From NCBI RefSeq assembly GCF_036226745.1, contig NZ_CP109013.1:4898001-4962000 (forward strand): a stretch of 64,000 nt of DNA. Reading direction: 5' to 3'. The notes under the pieces are model-generated. The model saw only the letters and a program-made list of their open reading frames with translations. It was not told the origin of the DNA and searched no databases. This document shows positions 16,380-25,455 of the stretch, one piece after another. The translations under genes and the position numbers were made by a program. Numbering within the stretch: position 1 is the first letter of the stretch; every line of letters begins with the position of its first letter. Source of the DNA: Streptomyces sp. NBC_00683. Lineage in GTDB: Bacteria > Actinomycetota > Actinomycetes > Streptomycetales > Streptomycetaceae.

Positions 16380-17636
16380 ATGCGTGAGATCAACCGAAGG
16401 GGCCTGCTCGGGGCGGGGCTCGGCGCCGCAGCCGCTCTCTCCATGAACGGCTGCGGCACCCTGGGGTCGTCGGACAGCGGGCGTTCCGGTCCCGAGAAGA
16501 TCCCCAAAGGCGACAAGGGAACGCACGGGAACGGCGGAGGCTCCCCCAAGAAGAACATCAGGCTCATCGGTGACGGTTCCACCGCCGATACCGGAAAGCA
16601 GCCGAATCAGCCCGCCGCCCCTGTCCCGCTCGAACCCGGCCAGAAACCGCCGCAGTTCGTGATCTTTTCCTGGGACGGGGCGGGTGAGGTCGGCAACGGT
16701 CTCTTCCCCCGCTTTCTCGAAATCGCCGAGGAACACAATGCCGGGATGACCTTCTTCCTCTCCGGGCTGTATGTCCTGCCCGAGTCGAAGAAGTCCCTGT
16801 ACCGCCCGCCCAACAACCCCAGGGGCGCCTCCGACATCGGTTACCTCACCGACGACCACGTCAAGCAGACCCTGAAGTACGTCCGCCAGGCCTGGCTCGA
16901 CGGGCACGAGATCGGCACGCACTTCAACGGGCATTTCTGCGGCGGTTCGGGATCCGTCGGCAACTGGTCGGCCGAGCAATGGCAGAGCGAAATCGACCAG
17001 GCGATCTCCTTCGTCACCGAATGGCGGACGAACACGGGCTGGACAGACGTCGATCCACTGCCGTTCGACTACCGGAAGGAACTCGTCGGCGCCCGTACCC
17101 CCTGTCTGCTCGGCCAGGACAATCTCCTGCCGACCGCGAAACAGCTGGGCTGGCGCTACGACGCGAGCTCGCCCGGCGGCCGGCAGATGTGGCCGGAGAA
17201 ACGCCAGGGGATCTGGGATCTTCCGCTGCAGGGCGTGCCGTTCCCCGGCCACAGCTTCGAAGTTCTCTCCATGGACTACAACATCCTCGCCAACCAGTCG
17301 ATGAATTCGACCAACGGCATGCCCGCGCGCTATCCGGGCTGGCGCACCCAGGCCACCGGCGCCTACCTCGCCGGTTTCGATCGCGCCTACGAGACGAACC
17401 GCGCGCCTTTCTACATCGGCAACCACTTCGAGGAGTGGAACGGCGGAATCTATATGGACGCCGTCGAGGAAGTGATCAAAAAGATCGCGGACAAGCCGGA
17501 TGTGCGCCTCGTCTCCTTCCGGCAGTTCGTCGACTGGCTCGACGTGCAGGACCCGGCGGTGCTCGCGAAGCTTCGTACCCTCGAGGTCGGCCAGTCGCCG
17601 GACGGCGGCTGGAACGCCTTCTTTAAACAGGCCTGA
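16380..17636 (+). CDS. Tat-type lipoprotein, polysaccharide deacetylase-like
   Basis: The 418-residue protein begins with a twin-arginine-like signal (INRRGLLGAGLGAAAALS) ending in a lipobox MNGC (Cys25), so it should be exported folded and lipid-anchored. A Gly/Lys/Pro linker runs to about residue 90. The following domain resembles the NodB/polysaccharide deacetylase barrel: IFSWDGA near the first strand, GHEIGTHFNGH for the metal-binding His pair, and YDASSPG. It may deacetylate a cell-surface glycan, but the canonical DD of NodB is represented only by a single Asp (SWDGA), so activity is uncertain. GGGGA precedes the ATG. It lies just upstream of the cytochrome c assembly genes on the same strand. 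Confidence 0.72.
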   Translation: MREINRRGLLGAGLGAAAALSMNGCGTLGSSDSGRSGPEKIPKGDKGTHGNGGGSPKKNIRLIGDGSTADTGKQPNQPAAPVPLEPGQKPPQFVIFSWDGAGEVGNGLFPRFLEIAEEHNAGMTFFLSGLYVLPESKKSLYRPPNNPRGASDIGYLTDDHVKQTLKYVRQAWLDGHEIGTHFNGHFCGGSGSVGNWSAEQWQSEIDQAISFVTEWRTNTGWTDVDPLPFDYRKELVGARTPCLLGQDNLLPTAKQLGWRYDASSPGGRQMWPEKRQGIWDLPLQGVPFPGHSFEVLSMDYNILANQSMNSTNGMPARYPGWRTQATGAYLAGFDRAYETNRAPFYIGNHFEEWNGGIYMDAVEEVIKKIADKPDVRLVSFRQFVDWLDVQDPAVLAKLRTLEVGQSPDGGWNAFFKQA

Positions 17637-17703
17637 CAAGGGGCTTTACGGGCATCGAGGGGGGTGCGGAAGATCCCTGGAACTGCCATGCGAAACTTTT
17701 CAC

Positions 17704-18309
17704 ATGAGCTCTGGCCGCGCATCCCGACGCCGCTTCACCCTGCTCGCCGCCACAGCAGTGGCCGGTGCACTGACGCTGTCCGCATGCAGCGGTGACGGCA
17801 CCAAGGCCGGCGGTGGCGGCAACACGAACTTCGTCACCGGCAGCGGCGGCATTTCCACGGTGGCCAAGGGCGAACGCACAAACGTACCGAAGCTCGACGG
17901 CACGACCCTGGACGGCAAGGCTCTCGACATCGCCGACTACAAGGGCAAGGTCGTCGTCCTGAACGTCTGGGGATCGTGGTGCGCCCCCTGCCGCGCCGAG
18001 GCCAAGCACTTCGCGAAGGTCGCCCAGGAGACCCAGGACGAGGGCGTCCAGTTCGTCGGGATCAACACCCGGGACCCGCAGAAGGCCGCCGCGATCAATT
18101 TCGAGCAGGACTACGGCGTCACCTACCCGAGCCTCTTCGACCCGACCGGCAAGCTCCTCCTCCGCTTCCCCAAGGGCACCCTGAACCCGAAGGCGATCCC
18201 GTCGACCGTGGTCGTGGACCGCGACGGGAAGATCGCCGCCCGCACGCTCGCCGCCGTCGACGCCGAGAAGCTGCGCGAGATGATCGACCCGTTGATCGCG
18301 GAGAAGTGA
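17704..18309 (+). CDS. TlpA/ResA-like thiol-disulfide lipoprotein (CcsX role)
   Basis: The 201-residue protein has a Lys/Arg-rich start, a hydrophobic segment and a lipobox LSAC (Cys28). It then has a thioredoxin fold with the redox motif WCAPC (Cys93, Cys96) and the cis-Pro loop AIPSTVVVDRDG. In System II cytochrome c maturation such a protein keeps apocytochrome CXXCH thiols reduced, receiving electrons from CcdA. It is the first of four consecutive genes (thioredoxin-like, ccdA, resB, ccsB) separated by at most 5 bp or overlapping. ATG 17704 is chosen because it begins a normal signal peptide. Confidence 0.9.
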   Translation: MSSGRASRRRFTLLAATAVAGALTLSACSGDGTKAGGGGNTNFVTGSGGISTVAKGERTNVPKLDGTTLDGKALDIADYKGKVVVLNVWGSWCAPCRAEAKHFAKVAQETQDEGVQFVGINTRDPQKAAAINFEQDYGVTYPSLFDPTGKLLLRFPKGTLNPKAIPSTVVVDRDGKIAARTLAAVDAEKLREMIDPLIAEK

Positions 18310-18313
18310 TCCG

Positions 18314-19078
18314 GTGCTCCAGCTCGCCGCGACCACCGGAATGAACGAGACGGTCTTCAGCGGGGCCCTTCTGGTCGCCCTGCCCATCGCCCTTCTCGGC
18401 GGACTCGTCTCCTTCTTCTCGCCGTGCGTCCTGCCGCTCGTGCCCGGCTACCTCAGTTACGTCACCGGGGTCAGCGGCACCGATCTGGCGGAAGCCCGGC
18501 GCGGCCGGATCGTCGCAGGCGCCTCGCTCTTCGTCCTCGGATTCACCGCGGTCTTCGTCTCCGGCGGCGCGCTCTTCGGCTACTTCGGCGACCGGCTCCA
18601 GGAACACAGCGAGGTGCTCTCCAAGGTCCTCGGCGTGCTGATGATCCTCATGGGGATCTTCTTCATGGGGCTGATGCCGTGGATGACGCAGCGGGAGTTC
18701 CGCATCCACAGGAGGCCGGTGACCGGGCTGGCGGGCGCACCCGTGCTCGGCGCCCTCTTCGGGATCGGCTGGACCCCGTGCCTCGGCCCGACGCTCACCT
18801 CGGTCAGCATGCTGGCGATCGACCAGGGGACCGCGGGGCGCGGGGCGGTACTCACCGTGGCGTACTGTCTCGGACTCGGTATCCCCTTCGTGCTGGCAGC
18901 GGTCGCCTTCCGCAAGGCACTCGGCGCGTTCGGCTGGGTCAAGCGCCACTACGTATGGGTCATGCGCATCGGCGGCGGCATGATGATCGCGACCGGCGTG
19001 CTCCTCCTGACGGGCGCCTGGGACGTGCTCATGCAGGAGATGCAGGTCTGGTCCAACGGCTTCACTGTGGGGATCTGA
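18314..19078 (+). CDS. ccdA: Cytochrome c biogenesis thiol transporter CcdA
   Basis: The 254-residue integral membrane protein has about six helices and the two redox Cys of the DsbD/CcdA core, in FFSPCVLPLVPGYLSYVTG and in IGWTPCLGPTLTS. It passes electrons from cytosolic thioredoxin across the membrane to the thioredoxin-like lipoprotein encoded just upstream. The start is GTG 18314, 5 bp after the previous stop. Confidence 0.94.
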   Translation: MLQLAATTGMNETVFSGALLVALPIALLGGLVSFFSPCVLPLVPGYLSYVTGVSGTDLAEARRGRIVAGASLFVLGFTAVFVSGGALFGYFGDRLQEHSEVLSKVLGVLMILMGIFFMGLMPWMTQREFRIHRRPVTGLAGAPVLGALFGIGWTPCLGPTLTSVSMLAIDQGTAGRGAVLTVAYCLGLGIPFVLAAVAFRKALGAFGWVKRHYVWVMRIGGGMMIATGVLLLTGAWDVLMQEMQVWSNGFTVGI

Positions 19079-19082
19079 GTCC

Positions 19083-20777
19083 ATGAGCAACACGAACACC
19101 AAGGAAGAGCGCGACCTCGGCGAGGCCGGAGCACAGCTCTCCACCGCCCCGCGCGAGGAGTCCGCCTCCTCCGTACCCGCGATGGGCGTCATCGGCTGGG
19201 CCCGCTGGTTCTGGCGGCAGCTCACCTCGATGCGGGTCGCCCTGATCCTCCTGTTCCTGCTGTCGCTCGGAGCCATCCCCGGCTCGCTGATCCCGCAGAA
19301 CAGCGTGGACGAACTGAAGGTGCAGACCTTCAAGGAAGCCCACACCACGGTCACCCCGGTCTACGAGGCGCTGCAGTTCTTCGACGTCTACAGCTCGGTG
19401 TGGTTCTCCGCGATCTACATCCTGCTGTTCGTCTCCCTCGTCGGCTGCATCGTCCCGCGCACCGGCCAGTTCGTCGGCCAGCTGCGCGGCCGCCCGCCCG
19501 GCGCCCCGAAGAAGCTGACCCGGCTGCCCGCGTACACCACGTGGCGCACCGACGCCGAACCCGAGCAGGTCCGCGAGGCCGCCCTCGCCATCCTGCGCAG
19601 GCGCCGCTTCCGCTCGCACACGGTGGGTGACGCCGTCGCCGCGGAGAAGGGGTATCTGCGCGAGGCGGGGAACCTGATGTTCCACATCGCGCTGATCGTC
19701 ATGCTGGTCTCCTTCGCCGGAGGACAGCTCTTCAAGTCCGAGGGCGGCAAGCTCGTCGTCGAGAACGACGGCTTCTCCAACACGCTCACCCAGTACGACA
19801 ACTTCAAGTCGGGCTCGCTCTTCGACACGGACGAGCTCACCCCGTTCAGCTTCACGCTGGACGACTTCGTCGGTACGTACGAGCGCAGCGGCCCCCAGCG
19901 CGGCACACCCCGGACCTACGAGGCCCGGGTGACCTACTCCGAAGGCACGGACGGCGCGCCGAAGAAGAAGGTCATCGAGGTCAACAAGCCGCTCGTCGTG
20001 GACGGCACCAAGGTCTACCTGAACGCGCACGGCTACGCCCCGGTGATCTCCGTCAAGGACGGCAAGGGCAAGGAGGTCTACAGGACCGCCGTGCCGCTGC
20101 TGCCCATCGACAACAACGTCACCTCGACCGGTGCGATCAAGGTGATGGACGGCTATCGCGGCGCCGACGGCAAGAAGACCCAGCTGGGCTTCCAGGCGTT
20201 CTTCGTCCCGACGTTCGCGGGTGACGGCCAGGGCACGATGTTCTCCCAGTTCCCCGGCGCCGACTATCCGGTCCTCGCGCTCAACGGCTACTACGGCAGC
20301 CTGGGCGTCGACTCGGGACTGCCGCAGAACGTGTACCAGCTCGACACGTCCCAGATGAAGGAGTTCAAGGACAGCAACGGGGACAAGCTCAAGCAGCGGC
20401 TGCGCCCCGGCGAGTCCATGAAGCTGCCCGGCGGAGCGGGCACGGTCACCTTCGAGAGCGTCGAGGAATGGGCCAGCTTCCAGATCTCGCGCCAGCCCGC
20501 CAGCGGCTGGGCGCTCACCGGCGCCATCGCCGCCATCGCCGGACTCGCCGGGTCGCTCTTCATCCAGCGGCGCCGGGTGTGGGTGAAGGCCGTACGGGGA
20601 ACGGACGGCGTCACCGTCGTCGAGATGGCCGGCCTGGGCCGCAGCGAGTCCGCGAGGCTTCCCGAGGAGCTGGCCGGTCTCGCGGTCGCGCTCAACACCG
20701 AGGCGCCCACGGCGCCCGATCCCGATCCCGAGCCCGAACAACCTTCCGAAGAACCTGCTGAAGGGGCTGAGAAGTGA
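19083..20777 (+). CDS. resB: Cytochrome c biogenesis protein ResB
   Basis: The 564-residue protein is the Ccs1/ResB half of the System II haem-handling and ligation complex. It has a membrane helix after a charged N-terminus (SMRVALILLFLLSLGAIPGSLIPQ), a second near residue 105 (YILLFVSLVGCIVP), a third near residue 195 (MFHIALIVMLVSFAGG) and a fourth near residue 485 (LTGAIAAIAGLAGSLF). A large extracytoplasmic domain lies in between. The stop overlaps the ccsB start (GTGA). Confidence 0.94.
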   Translation: MSNTNTKEERDLGEAGAQLSTAPREESASSVPAMGVIGWARWFWRQLTSMRVALILLFLLSLGAIPGSLIPQNSVDELKVQTFKEAHTTVTPVYEALQFFDVYSSVWFSAIYILLFVSLVGCIVPRTGQFVGQLRGRPPGAPKKLTRLPAYTTWRTDAEPEQVREAALAILRRRRFRSHTVGDAVAAEKGYLREAGNLMFHIALIVMLVSFAGGQLFKSEGGKLVVENDGFSNTLTQYDNFKSGSLFDTDELTPFSFTLDDFVGTYERSGPQRGTPRTYEARVTYSEGTDGAPKKKVIEVNKPLVVDGTKVYLNAHGYAPVISVKDGKGKEVYRTAVPLLPIDNNVTSTGAIKVMDGYRGADGKKTQLGFQAFFVPTFAGDGQGTMFSQFPGADYPVLALNGYYGSLGVDSGLPQNVYQLDTSQMKEFKDSNGDKLKQRLRPGESMKLPGGAGTVTFESVEEWASFQISRQPASGWALTGAIAAIAGLAGSLFIQRRRVWVKAVRGTDGVTVVEMAGLGRSESARLPEELAGLAVALNTEAPTAPDPDPEPEQPSEEPAEGAEK

Positions 20778-21856
20778 GTCTCGCCGCCGCAACCAACGAG
20801 AATCTGGCGAACATCAGCAACACGCTGATCTATTCGTCGATGGCCGTCTACACCCTGGCCTTCTTCGCGCACATCGCGGAGTGGGTGTTCGGCAGCCGCA
20901 GCAAGGTCGGCCGTACGGCCGCCGCGCTGACCGGGTCCGACACCGCGGGCCCCACGGTGAAGGCGCAGGCCGCGCAGAACGCCGGCGGTACGGCCGTGCT
21001 GGACCGCCCCAGGATCGTCACCCGCTCCGCCGCGGGCACCCGGGACGTCCCGGACGGCCCCGGAGCCGCGGGCGGCACGTTCAAGGGCGACCTGTGGGGG
21101 CGGATCGCGGTCTCCCTGACCGTGGTGGCCTTCGCCGTCCAGGCCGGCGGAGTCGTCGCCCGGGCCGCGTCGGTGCAGCGCGCCCCCTGGGGCAACATGT
21201 ACGAGTTCTCGATCACCTTCTCCACCGTGGCGGTCGGCGCCTACCTCACCCTCCTGGCGCTGCGGAAGAACGTCCGCTGGATCGGTCTGCTGCTGGTCAC
21301 CACGGTCCTGCTGGACCTCGGCATCGCCACCACGACGCTGTACACCGACAGCGACCAGCTCGTGCCCGCGCTGCACTCCTACTGGCTGTGGATCCACGTC
21401 TCCACGGCCATCATCTGCGGTGCCGTCTTCTACCTCGGCGCCGTCGGCACGCTGCTCTACCTGTTCCGCGACAGCTACGAGAACAAGCTCGCGGGCGGCG
21501 GCACCCCCGGAAAGTTCGCGGCCTCCGTGCTGGAGCGGCTTCCCTCGGCGAAGTCCCTGGACACCTTCTCGTACCGCATCAACGCGGCCGTCTTCCCGCT
21601 GTGGACGTTCACGATCATCGCGGGAGCGATCTGGGCGGGCGACGCCTGGGGCCGCTACTGGGGCTGGGACCCCAAGGAGGTCTGGTCCTTCATCACCTGG
21701 GTCGCGTACGCCTGCTACCTGCACGCCCGCGCGACGGCCGGCTGGAAGGGCCGCAAGGCCGCCTACCTGGCGCTGATCGCCTTCGGCTGCTGGCTCTTCA
21801 ACTACTACGGCGTCAACATCTTCGTCACCGGCAAGCACTCCTACGCCGGAGTCTGA
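20774..21856 (+). CDS. ccsB: Cytochrome c biogenesis protein CcsB (CcsA family)
   Basis: The 360-residue multi-pass membrane protein carries the Trp-rich haem-binding signature WGRYWGWDPKEVWSF near residue 295, plus conserved membrane His residues (LHSYWLWIHVSTA). With ResB it exports haem and attaches it to apocytochromes c. The GTG start overlaps the resB stop. An insert rich in Ala/Thr/Arg of about 55 residues (from 45 to 100) separates the first and second helices. This is the last gene of the operon and is followed by a strong terminator. Confidence 0.94.
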   Translation: MSLAAATNENLANISNTLIYSSMAVYTLAFFAHIAEWVFGSRSKVGRTAAALTGSDTAGPTVKAQAAQNAGGTAVLDRPRIVTRSAAGTRDVPDGPGAAGGTFKGDLWGRIAVSLTVVAFAVQAGGVVARAASVQRAPWGNMYEFSITFSTVAVGAYLTLLALRKNVRWIGLLLVTTVLLDLGIATTTLYTDSDQLVPALHSYWLWIHVSTAIICGAVFYLGAVGTLLYLFRDSYENKLAGGGTPGKFAASVLERLPSAKSLDTFSYRINAAVFPLWTFTIIAGAIWAGDAWGRYWGWDPKEVWSFITWVAYACYLHARATAGWKGRKAAYLALIAFGCWLFNYYGVNIFVTGKHSYAGV

Positions 21857-21860
21857 GCAC

Positions 21861-21906
21861 AGCACGAAGGGCGCGGTCCGCACCTGCGGACCGCGCCCTT
21901 CGTGCT
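21861..21906. terminator. Strong bidirectional terminator after ccsB
   Basis: A perfect 22-bp stem (21861-21882 with 21885-21906) and a tight turn lie between the convergent stops at 21856 and 21910. It will end the cytochrome c operon and, read from the other strand, the deaminase operon. Confidence 0.88.
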
Positions 21907-21909
21907 TCC

Positions 21910-22359
21910 TCATTCCTCGCCGATGTCCTCGTGCCACAGCTCCGGACGGTCCCGGACGAACGCACGCATCAGCGCGACGCACTCCGGGTCGTCGAGCAGC
22001 ACGATCTCCACCCCGTGCCCGGCCAGCCAGTCGTGGCCGCCGTGGAAGGTCTCGGCCTCGCCGATCACCACCCGGGAGATCCCGAACTGCCGGACCAGAC
22101 CGCTGCAGTACCAGCACGGCGAGAGCGTGGTCACCATCGTCGCGCCCCGGTACGAGCGCTGCCGCCCGGCCGCCCGGAACGCCGCCGTCTCCGCGTGCAG
22201 GGACGGGTCGCCGTCCTGGACACGGCGGTTGCGGCCCCGGCCCAGCAGGGTGCCGTCCGCCCCGTACAGCGCGGCGCCCACCGGGACGCCGCCCTCCGCG
22301 AGGCCCTCCCGGGCCTCGGCGAGTGCGACCGCCAGCCAGTCGGCGTACGGAGGGCTCAC
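21910..22359 (-). CDS. Nucleoside/cytosine deaminase-like zinc enzyme
   Basis: The 149-residue protein has the cytidine/deoxycytidylate deaminase zinc motifs HAETAAF (zinc His and catalytic Glu) and SPCWYCSG (two zinc Cys). The size and the C-terminal FHGGHDWLAGHGVEIVLLDDPEC region resemble yeast-type cytosine deaminase. It may act on cytosine, guanine-type bases or a modified nucleoside. The GTG start overlaps the ALDH stop by 4 bp, so it is the third gene of the DJ-1/ALDH/deaminase operon. Confidence 0.85.
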   Translation of the reverse strand: MSPPYADWLAVALAEAREGLAEGGVPVGAALYGADGTLLGRGRNRRVQDGDPSLHAETAAFRAAGRQRSYRGATMVTTLSPCWYCSGLVRQFGISRVVIGEAETFHGGHDWLAGHGVEIVLLDDPECVALMRAFVRDRPELWHEDIGEE

Positions 22360-23672
22360 CGGGCCAGCGGGGTGTCGAGGACGGCCTTGCGGTGGCTGAA
22401 CGTCTCCAGGGAGTACCGGCCGTGGTAGTTGCCCATCCCGCTCTCGCCGACCCCGCCGAACGGCAGGTCGGACACGGTCAGGTGGGCCAGCGGCAGGCCC
22501 ATGCCCACCCCGCCCGAGGAGGTCTCGGCCAGCAGCCGCTCCCGTACGGCGGGGGAGTGCGTGAAGGCGTACAGCGCCAGCGGCTTGTCGCGGTCGTTGA
22601 TGAAGCCGATGGCCTCGTCGAGCCCGTCGACCGTCACGATCGGCAGTACGGGGCCGAAGATCTCCTCGCCCATGACGGGTGCGTCCGGAGCCACATCGGC
22701 CAGCACGGTCGGCGCGATGTACTTGTCGGCACGGTCGTGGGTGCCGCCCGTGACCGTACGGCCGGAGTCCAGCAGCCCCACCAGCCGGTCGAAGTGGCGC
22801 TCGTTCACGATCCGCCCGTACTCGGGGTGGGTCGAGGCGTCCTGTCCGTACAGCCCCTCGACCGCCGCCGCGAGCGCGTCCGCCAGGGCGGGCGCGGTCT
22901 CCGGGTCGGTCAGGACGTAGTCGGGGGCGACGCAGGTCTGGCCGGCGTTGAGGAACTTGCCCGCGGCCAGCCGTGCGGCCACCGTCGTCAGATCCGTGTC
23001 GCGGTCGACGAAGACGGGCGACTTGCCGCCCAGTTCGAGAGTGACCGGGGTGAGGTTGCGGGCGGCGGCGGTCATGACGATCCTGCCGACCGCGCCGTTG
23101 CCGGTGTAGAAGATGTGGTCGAAGCGCTCGGCCAGCAGCGCGGTGGTCTCCGGGACGGCACCCTCGACCACGGCGACCGTGTCGGCGTCCAGATACTGCG
23201 GCAGCAGCCGGGCCACGGCGGCGGAGGTCGCGGGCGCCAGCTCGCTGGGCTTGGCGACGACGGTGTTGCCCGCGGCCAGCGCGCCGGCCAGCGGAGCGAG
23301 CAGCAGCTGCACCGGGTAGTTCCAGGGCGCGATGACGAGGACCACGCCCAGCGGGTCCTGCACGGTGTGGGCGGTGGCTCCGGCGAGTGCCGCCGGTACG
23401 GGGGCGGGTTCGGGCCGCAGCCAGCCCTCCAGCCGCTCCAGGGTGTGGTCGATCTCGCGGACCGTGAAGTCGATCTCGGTCCGGTAGGCCTCCTTGCGGC
23501 TCTTGCCGAGGTCGGCACGGAGCGCCTCGGCCAGCTCGTCACCCGACTCGGTGAGCAGGGCGCGCAGCCGCCTCAGCTGGGAGGTGCGATGGTCGAGGCT
23601 CTTGGTGCGTCCGGTACGGAAGGTGGCGCGGAGGCGGGCGACGACCTCGGCAGGCATCTCGGCGCCGCTCAC
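22356..23672 (-). CDS. Aldehyde dehydrogenase (class 3-like)
   Basis: The 438-residue protein has the NAD(P)-binding stretch APWNYPVQLL, the catalytic Glu in LELGGKSP and the nucleophilic Cys in NAGQTCVAPDY. It ends FGGVGESGMGNYHG...FSHRKAVL. This pattern and the short length fit ALDH class 3 / coniferyl-aldehyde type enzymes that oxidise hydrophobic or reactive aldehydes. I use GTG 23672, which overlaps the DJ-1 stop; ATG 23657 is the alternative. Its location with a DJ-1 protein and a MarR regulator suggests a response to electrophiles or aldehydes. Confidence 0.92.
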   Translation of the reverse strand: MSGAEMPAEVVARLRATFRTGRTKSLDHRTSQLRRLRALLTESGDELAEALRADLGKSRKEAYRTEIDFTVREIDHTLERLEGWLRPEPAPVPAALAGATAHTVQDPLGVVLVIAPWNYPVQLLLAPLAGALAAGNTVVAKPSELAPATSAAVARLLPQYLDADTVAVVEGAVPETTALLAERFDHIFYTGNGAVGRIVMTAAARNLTPVTLELGGKSPVFVDRDTDLTTVAARLAAGKFLNAGQTCVAPDYVLTDPETAPALADALAAAVEGLYGQDASTHPEYGRIVNERHFDRLVGLLDSGRTVTGGTHDRADKYIAPTVLADVAPDAPVMGEEIFGPVLPIVTVDGLDEAIGFINDRDKPLALYAFTHSPAVRERLLAETSSGGVGMGLPLAHLTVSDLPFGGVGESGMGNYHGRYSLETFSHRKAVLDTPLAR

Positions 23673-24364
23673 AGGGCCGCCATGATCTCGCGGGCCAGCT
23701 GTTCCGAGGAGGCCGGGTTCTGTCCGGTGTGCAGATTGCGGTCGTGCACGGTGTGGGGCCCCCAGGGGTCTCCGGCGGAGTAGTCCGCGCCGAGTTCCAC
23801 GAGCCGGTTCTCCAGCAGCCAGGGGGCCTTGGCGGCCAGGCCGGCCTGGGTCTCCTCCGTGTTGCTGAATCCGGTCAGGCGGTAGCCGGCGAAGGGCCAG
23901 CTGCCGTCCTCGCGGCGGGCGGGCAGCAGCGCGGCGGGGGCGTGGCACAGGACGCCCAGGTGCGTGCCGGAGTCCAGGGCGGCTGTGAGGAGGCGGCCGG
24001 AGACCTCGCTGACGGCCAGGTCCTCCATGGGGCCGTGGCCGCCGGGGTAGAAGACCACGTCGTACGAGGTGGGCACGATGTCCTCGAGGCGGGCGGGGAT
24101 GCGGAGCGTCTCGTCGATCGCCGCGAGGTACGAGGCGACGGCATCGGCCTGCTCCTGGCCCCCGTTGGCCTCGGCGGCCAGGCTGGCCGTGTCGACGGTG
24201 GGGGCCACGCCGCCCGGGGTGGCGATGGTGATGTCAAAATGGGCCTGGGTGAAGACGCGGTGCGGGGCGGCGAGCTCCTCGGCCCAGAAGCCGGTGGGAT
24301 GGGTGGTGCCGTCGTTGAGGGTCCAGTGGTCGGCACCGGTGAGGACGAACAGTACGGAGGGCAT
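23669..24364 (-). CDS. DJ-1/PfpI family protein (Hsp31-like)
   Basis: The 231-residue protein belongs to the class I glutamine amidotransferase-like DJ-1/PfpI superfamily. The nucleophile elbow LCHAPAAL supplies the reactive Cys, with GGHGPMEDL carrying the acidic residue and the N-terminal part shaped like fungal and bacterial Hsp31 proteins (about 230 residues). Members act as glyoxalase III or as stress chaperones. It is the first gene of a three-gene operon read away from a MarR gene, so it is probably the most direct MarR target. Confidence 0.88.
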   Translation of the reverse strand: MPSVLFVLTGADHWTLNDGTTHPTGFWAEELAAPHRVFTQAHFDITIATPGGVAPTVDTASLAAEANGGQEQADAVASYLAAIDETLRIPARLEDIVPTSYDVVFYPGGHGPMEDLAVSEVSGRLLTAALDSGTHLGVLCHAPAALLPARREDGSWPFAGYRLTGFSNTEETQAGLAAKAPWLLENRLVELGADYSAGDPWGPHTVHDRNLHTGQNPASSEQLAREIMAAL

Positions 24365-24410
24365 GGGGGGTGCTCCCTACGAGACGCGAGACGCAAGACA
24401 TGAGCGAAGC

Positions 24411-24464
24411 TTGATATGCTCAAGCAATGCAGTTCATGTAACTGCCAAAAGTTGAGCATGTCAA
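24411..24464. promoter_or_regulatory. MarR-type operator dyads between DJ-1 and MarR genes
   Basis: TTGATATGCTCAA (24411-24423) and TTGAGCATGTCAA (24452-24464) are reverse complements at 12 of 13 positions. AGTT-N5-AACT sits between them at 24431-24443. The cluster lies in the 171-bp divergent region and is AT-rich compared with the flanks, as expected for a MarR-controlled bidirectional promoter. Confidence 0.7.
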
Positions 24465-24535
24465 ATGAATGTGTTGCGTGGCGGGCACGGTTCCGGGCCT
24501 CGGGGCCACGCGTACAGATCGAAGGATGACCGACC

Positions 24536-24976
24536 ATGACGACGGAACCGGCACCCCGCGCCGTCCCTACTCCGGACGAACTGCTGGAACCCCTCGCGGT
24601 CGTCGTCCGCGGCCACCACGACGACCTCACCGCCGTCGCCGCCCGCCACGGCCTCAGCACCTCGCAGGCGCGCGCGCTGATCGCCCTGAACGAACCCATG
24701 CCGATGAGCGCCCTGGCCCATCACCTGGTCTGCGACGCGTCCAACGCCACCGGCCTCATCGGCCGCATGGAGACCCGCGGCCTCGTCACCCGCACCCCGG
24801 CCCCCGACGACCGCCGCTCCAAGGTCGCCGCCCGCACACCGGACGGCACCGAGCTGGCCCACCGCATCCGCGCCGAGATGCGCGTCGTGCACGGCGCCCT
24901 GGAGGCGCTCACCCCCCAGGAGCGCACGGCGCTGCTGCCCCTCCTCAACCGGCTGGGGCAGCTGCTGTCCTCATGA
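24536..24976 (+). CDS. MarR family transcriptional regulator
   Basis: The 146-residue protein has the MarR winged helix: LSTSQARALIALNEPMPMSALAHHLVCDASNATGLIGRMETRGLVTRTPAPDDRRSK, including the D-RR wing signature. The 3' end overlaps the next, convergent gene by 6 bp. It is divergent from the DJ-1/ALDH/deaminase operon and is predicted to repress it until an electrophile or aldehyde is sensed. One Cys (LVCDAS) lies in the recognition region and could be a redox sensor, which is speculative. Confidence 0.88.
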   Translation: MTTEPAPRAVPTPDELLEPLAVVVRGHHDDLTAVAARHGLSTSQARALIALNEPMPMSALAHHLVCDASNATGLIGRMETRGLVTRTPAPDDRRSKVAARTPDGTELAHRIRAEMRVVHGALEALTPQERTALLPLLNRLGQLLSS

Positions 24977-25366
24977 GGAGGCGTCGCCGGACCCCGCCCC
25001 GTCCTCGCGGCGCTTCATCTCGTCCTCGCGGCGGCGCAGATCCGCCTCCCAGTCCTTCAGGAGCGACTCGTCCCGGGCGTTCTCGTCCTTGATCGACTTC
25101 AGGAAGTCCGGGTTGTCGTCCGGGGCCACCCATGTGGTGCGGTGGTTGCGGTGCCACTCGGAGGGCGTACGGCCTCCGGCGGGCGGCACCCGCAGCTTGC
25201 CCGCGGCGAACCAGACGATCGGACCCACGATCCAGAACAGCAGGATGATGAAGACCCAGGCCAGCTTCGGCAGGTGCTTGGCCTCGTCCTCCGGCGTGTT
25301 CAGGCAGTCTATGAACGCGTAGATCGTGAGTGCGAGCGGCAGAAGATAGATCAAGGCCCTGAGCAT
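24971..25366 (-). CDS. PLDc_N domain membrane protein
   Basis: The 131-residue protein has two N-terminal helices (about residues 4-22 and 34-54) containing the PLDc_N pattern YAFIDCLNTPEDEAKHLPKLAWVFIILLFWIVGPIVWFAAGK. The C-terminal half is a charged, probably coiled-coil region (KDENARDESLLKDWEADLRRREDEMKRRE). PLDc_N domains occur at the N-terminus of phospholipase D-like cardiolipin synthases, but this protein lacks the HKD catalytic part. Its role is unknown. Confidence 0.8.
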   Translation of the reverse strand: MLRALIYLLPLALTIYAFIDCLNTPEDEAKHLPKLAWVFIILLFWIVGPIVWFAAGKLRVPPAGGRTPSEWHRNHRTTWVAPDDNPDFLKSIKDENARDESLLKDWEADLRRREDEMKRREDGAGSGDASS

Positions 25367-25455
25367 CGTGGAAGGGTCCCCCGAGAAAAGGTGAGGGGCG
25401 CACTGTCCCGCCCCGGTGACGGGCCCAGGGTAGCGGGTGGCCGATACTTGTCCCC

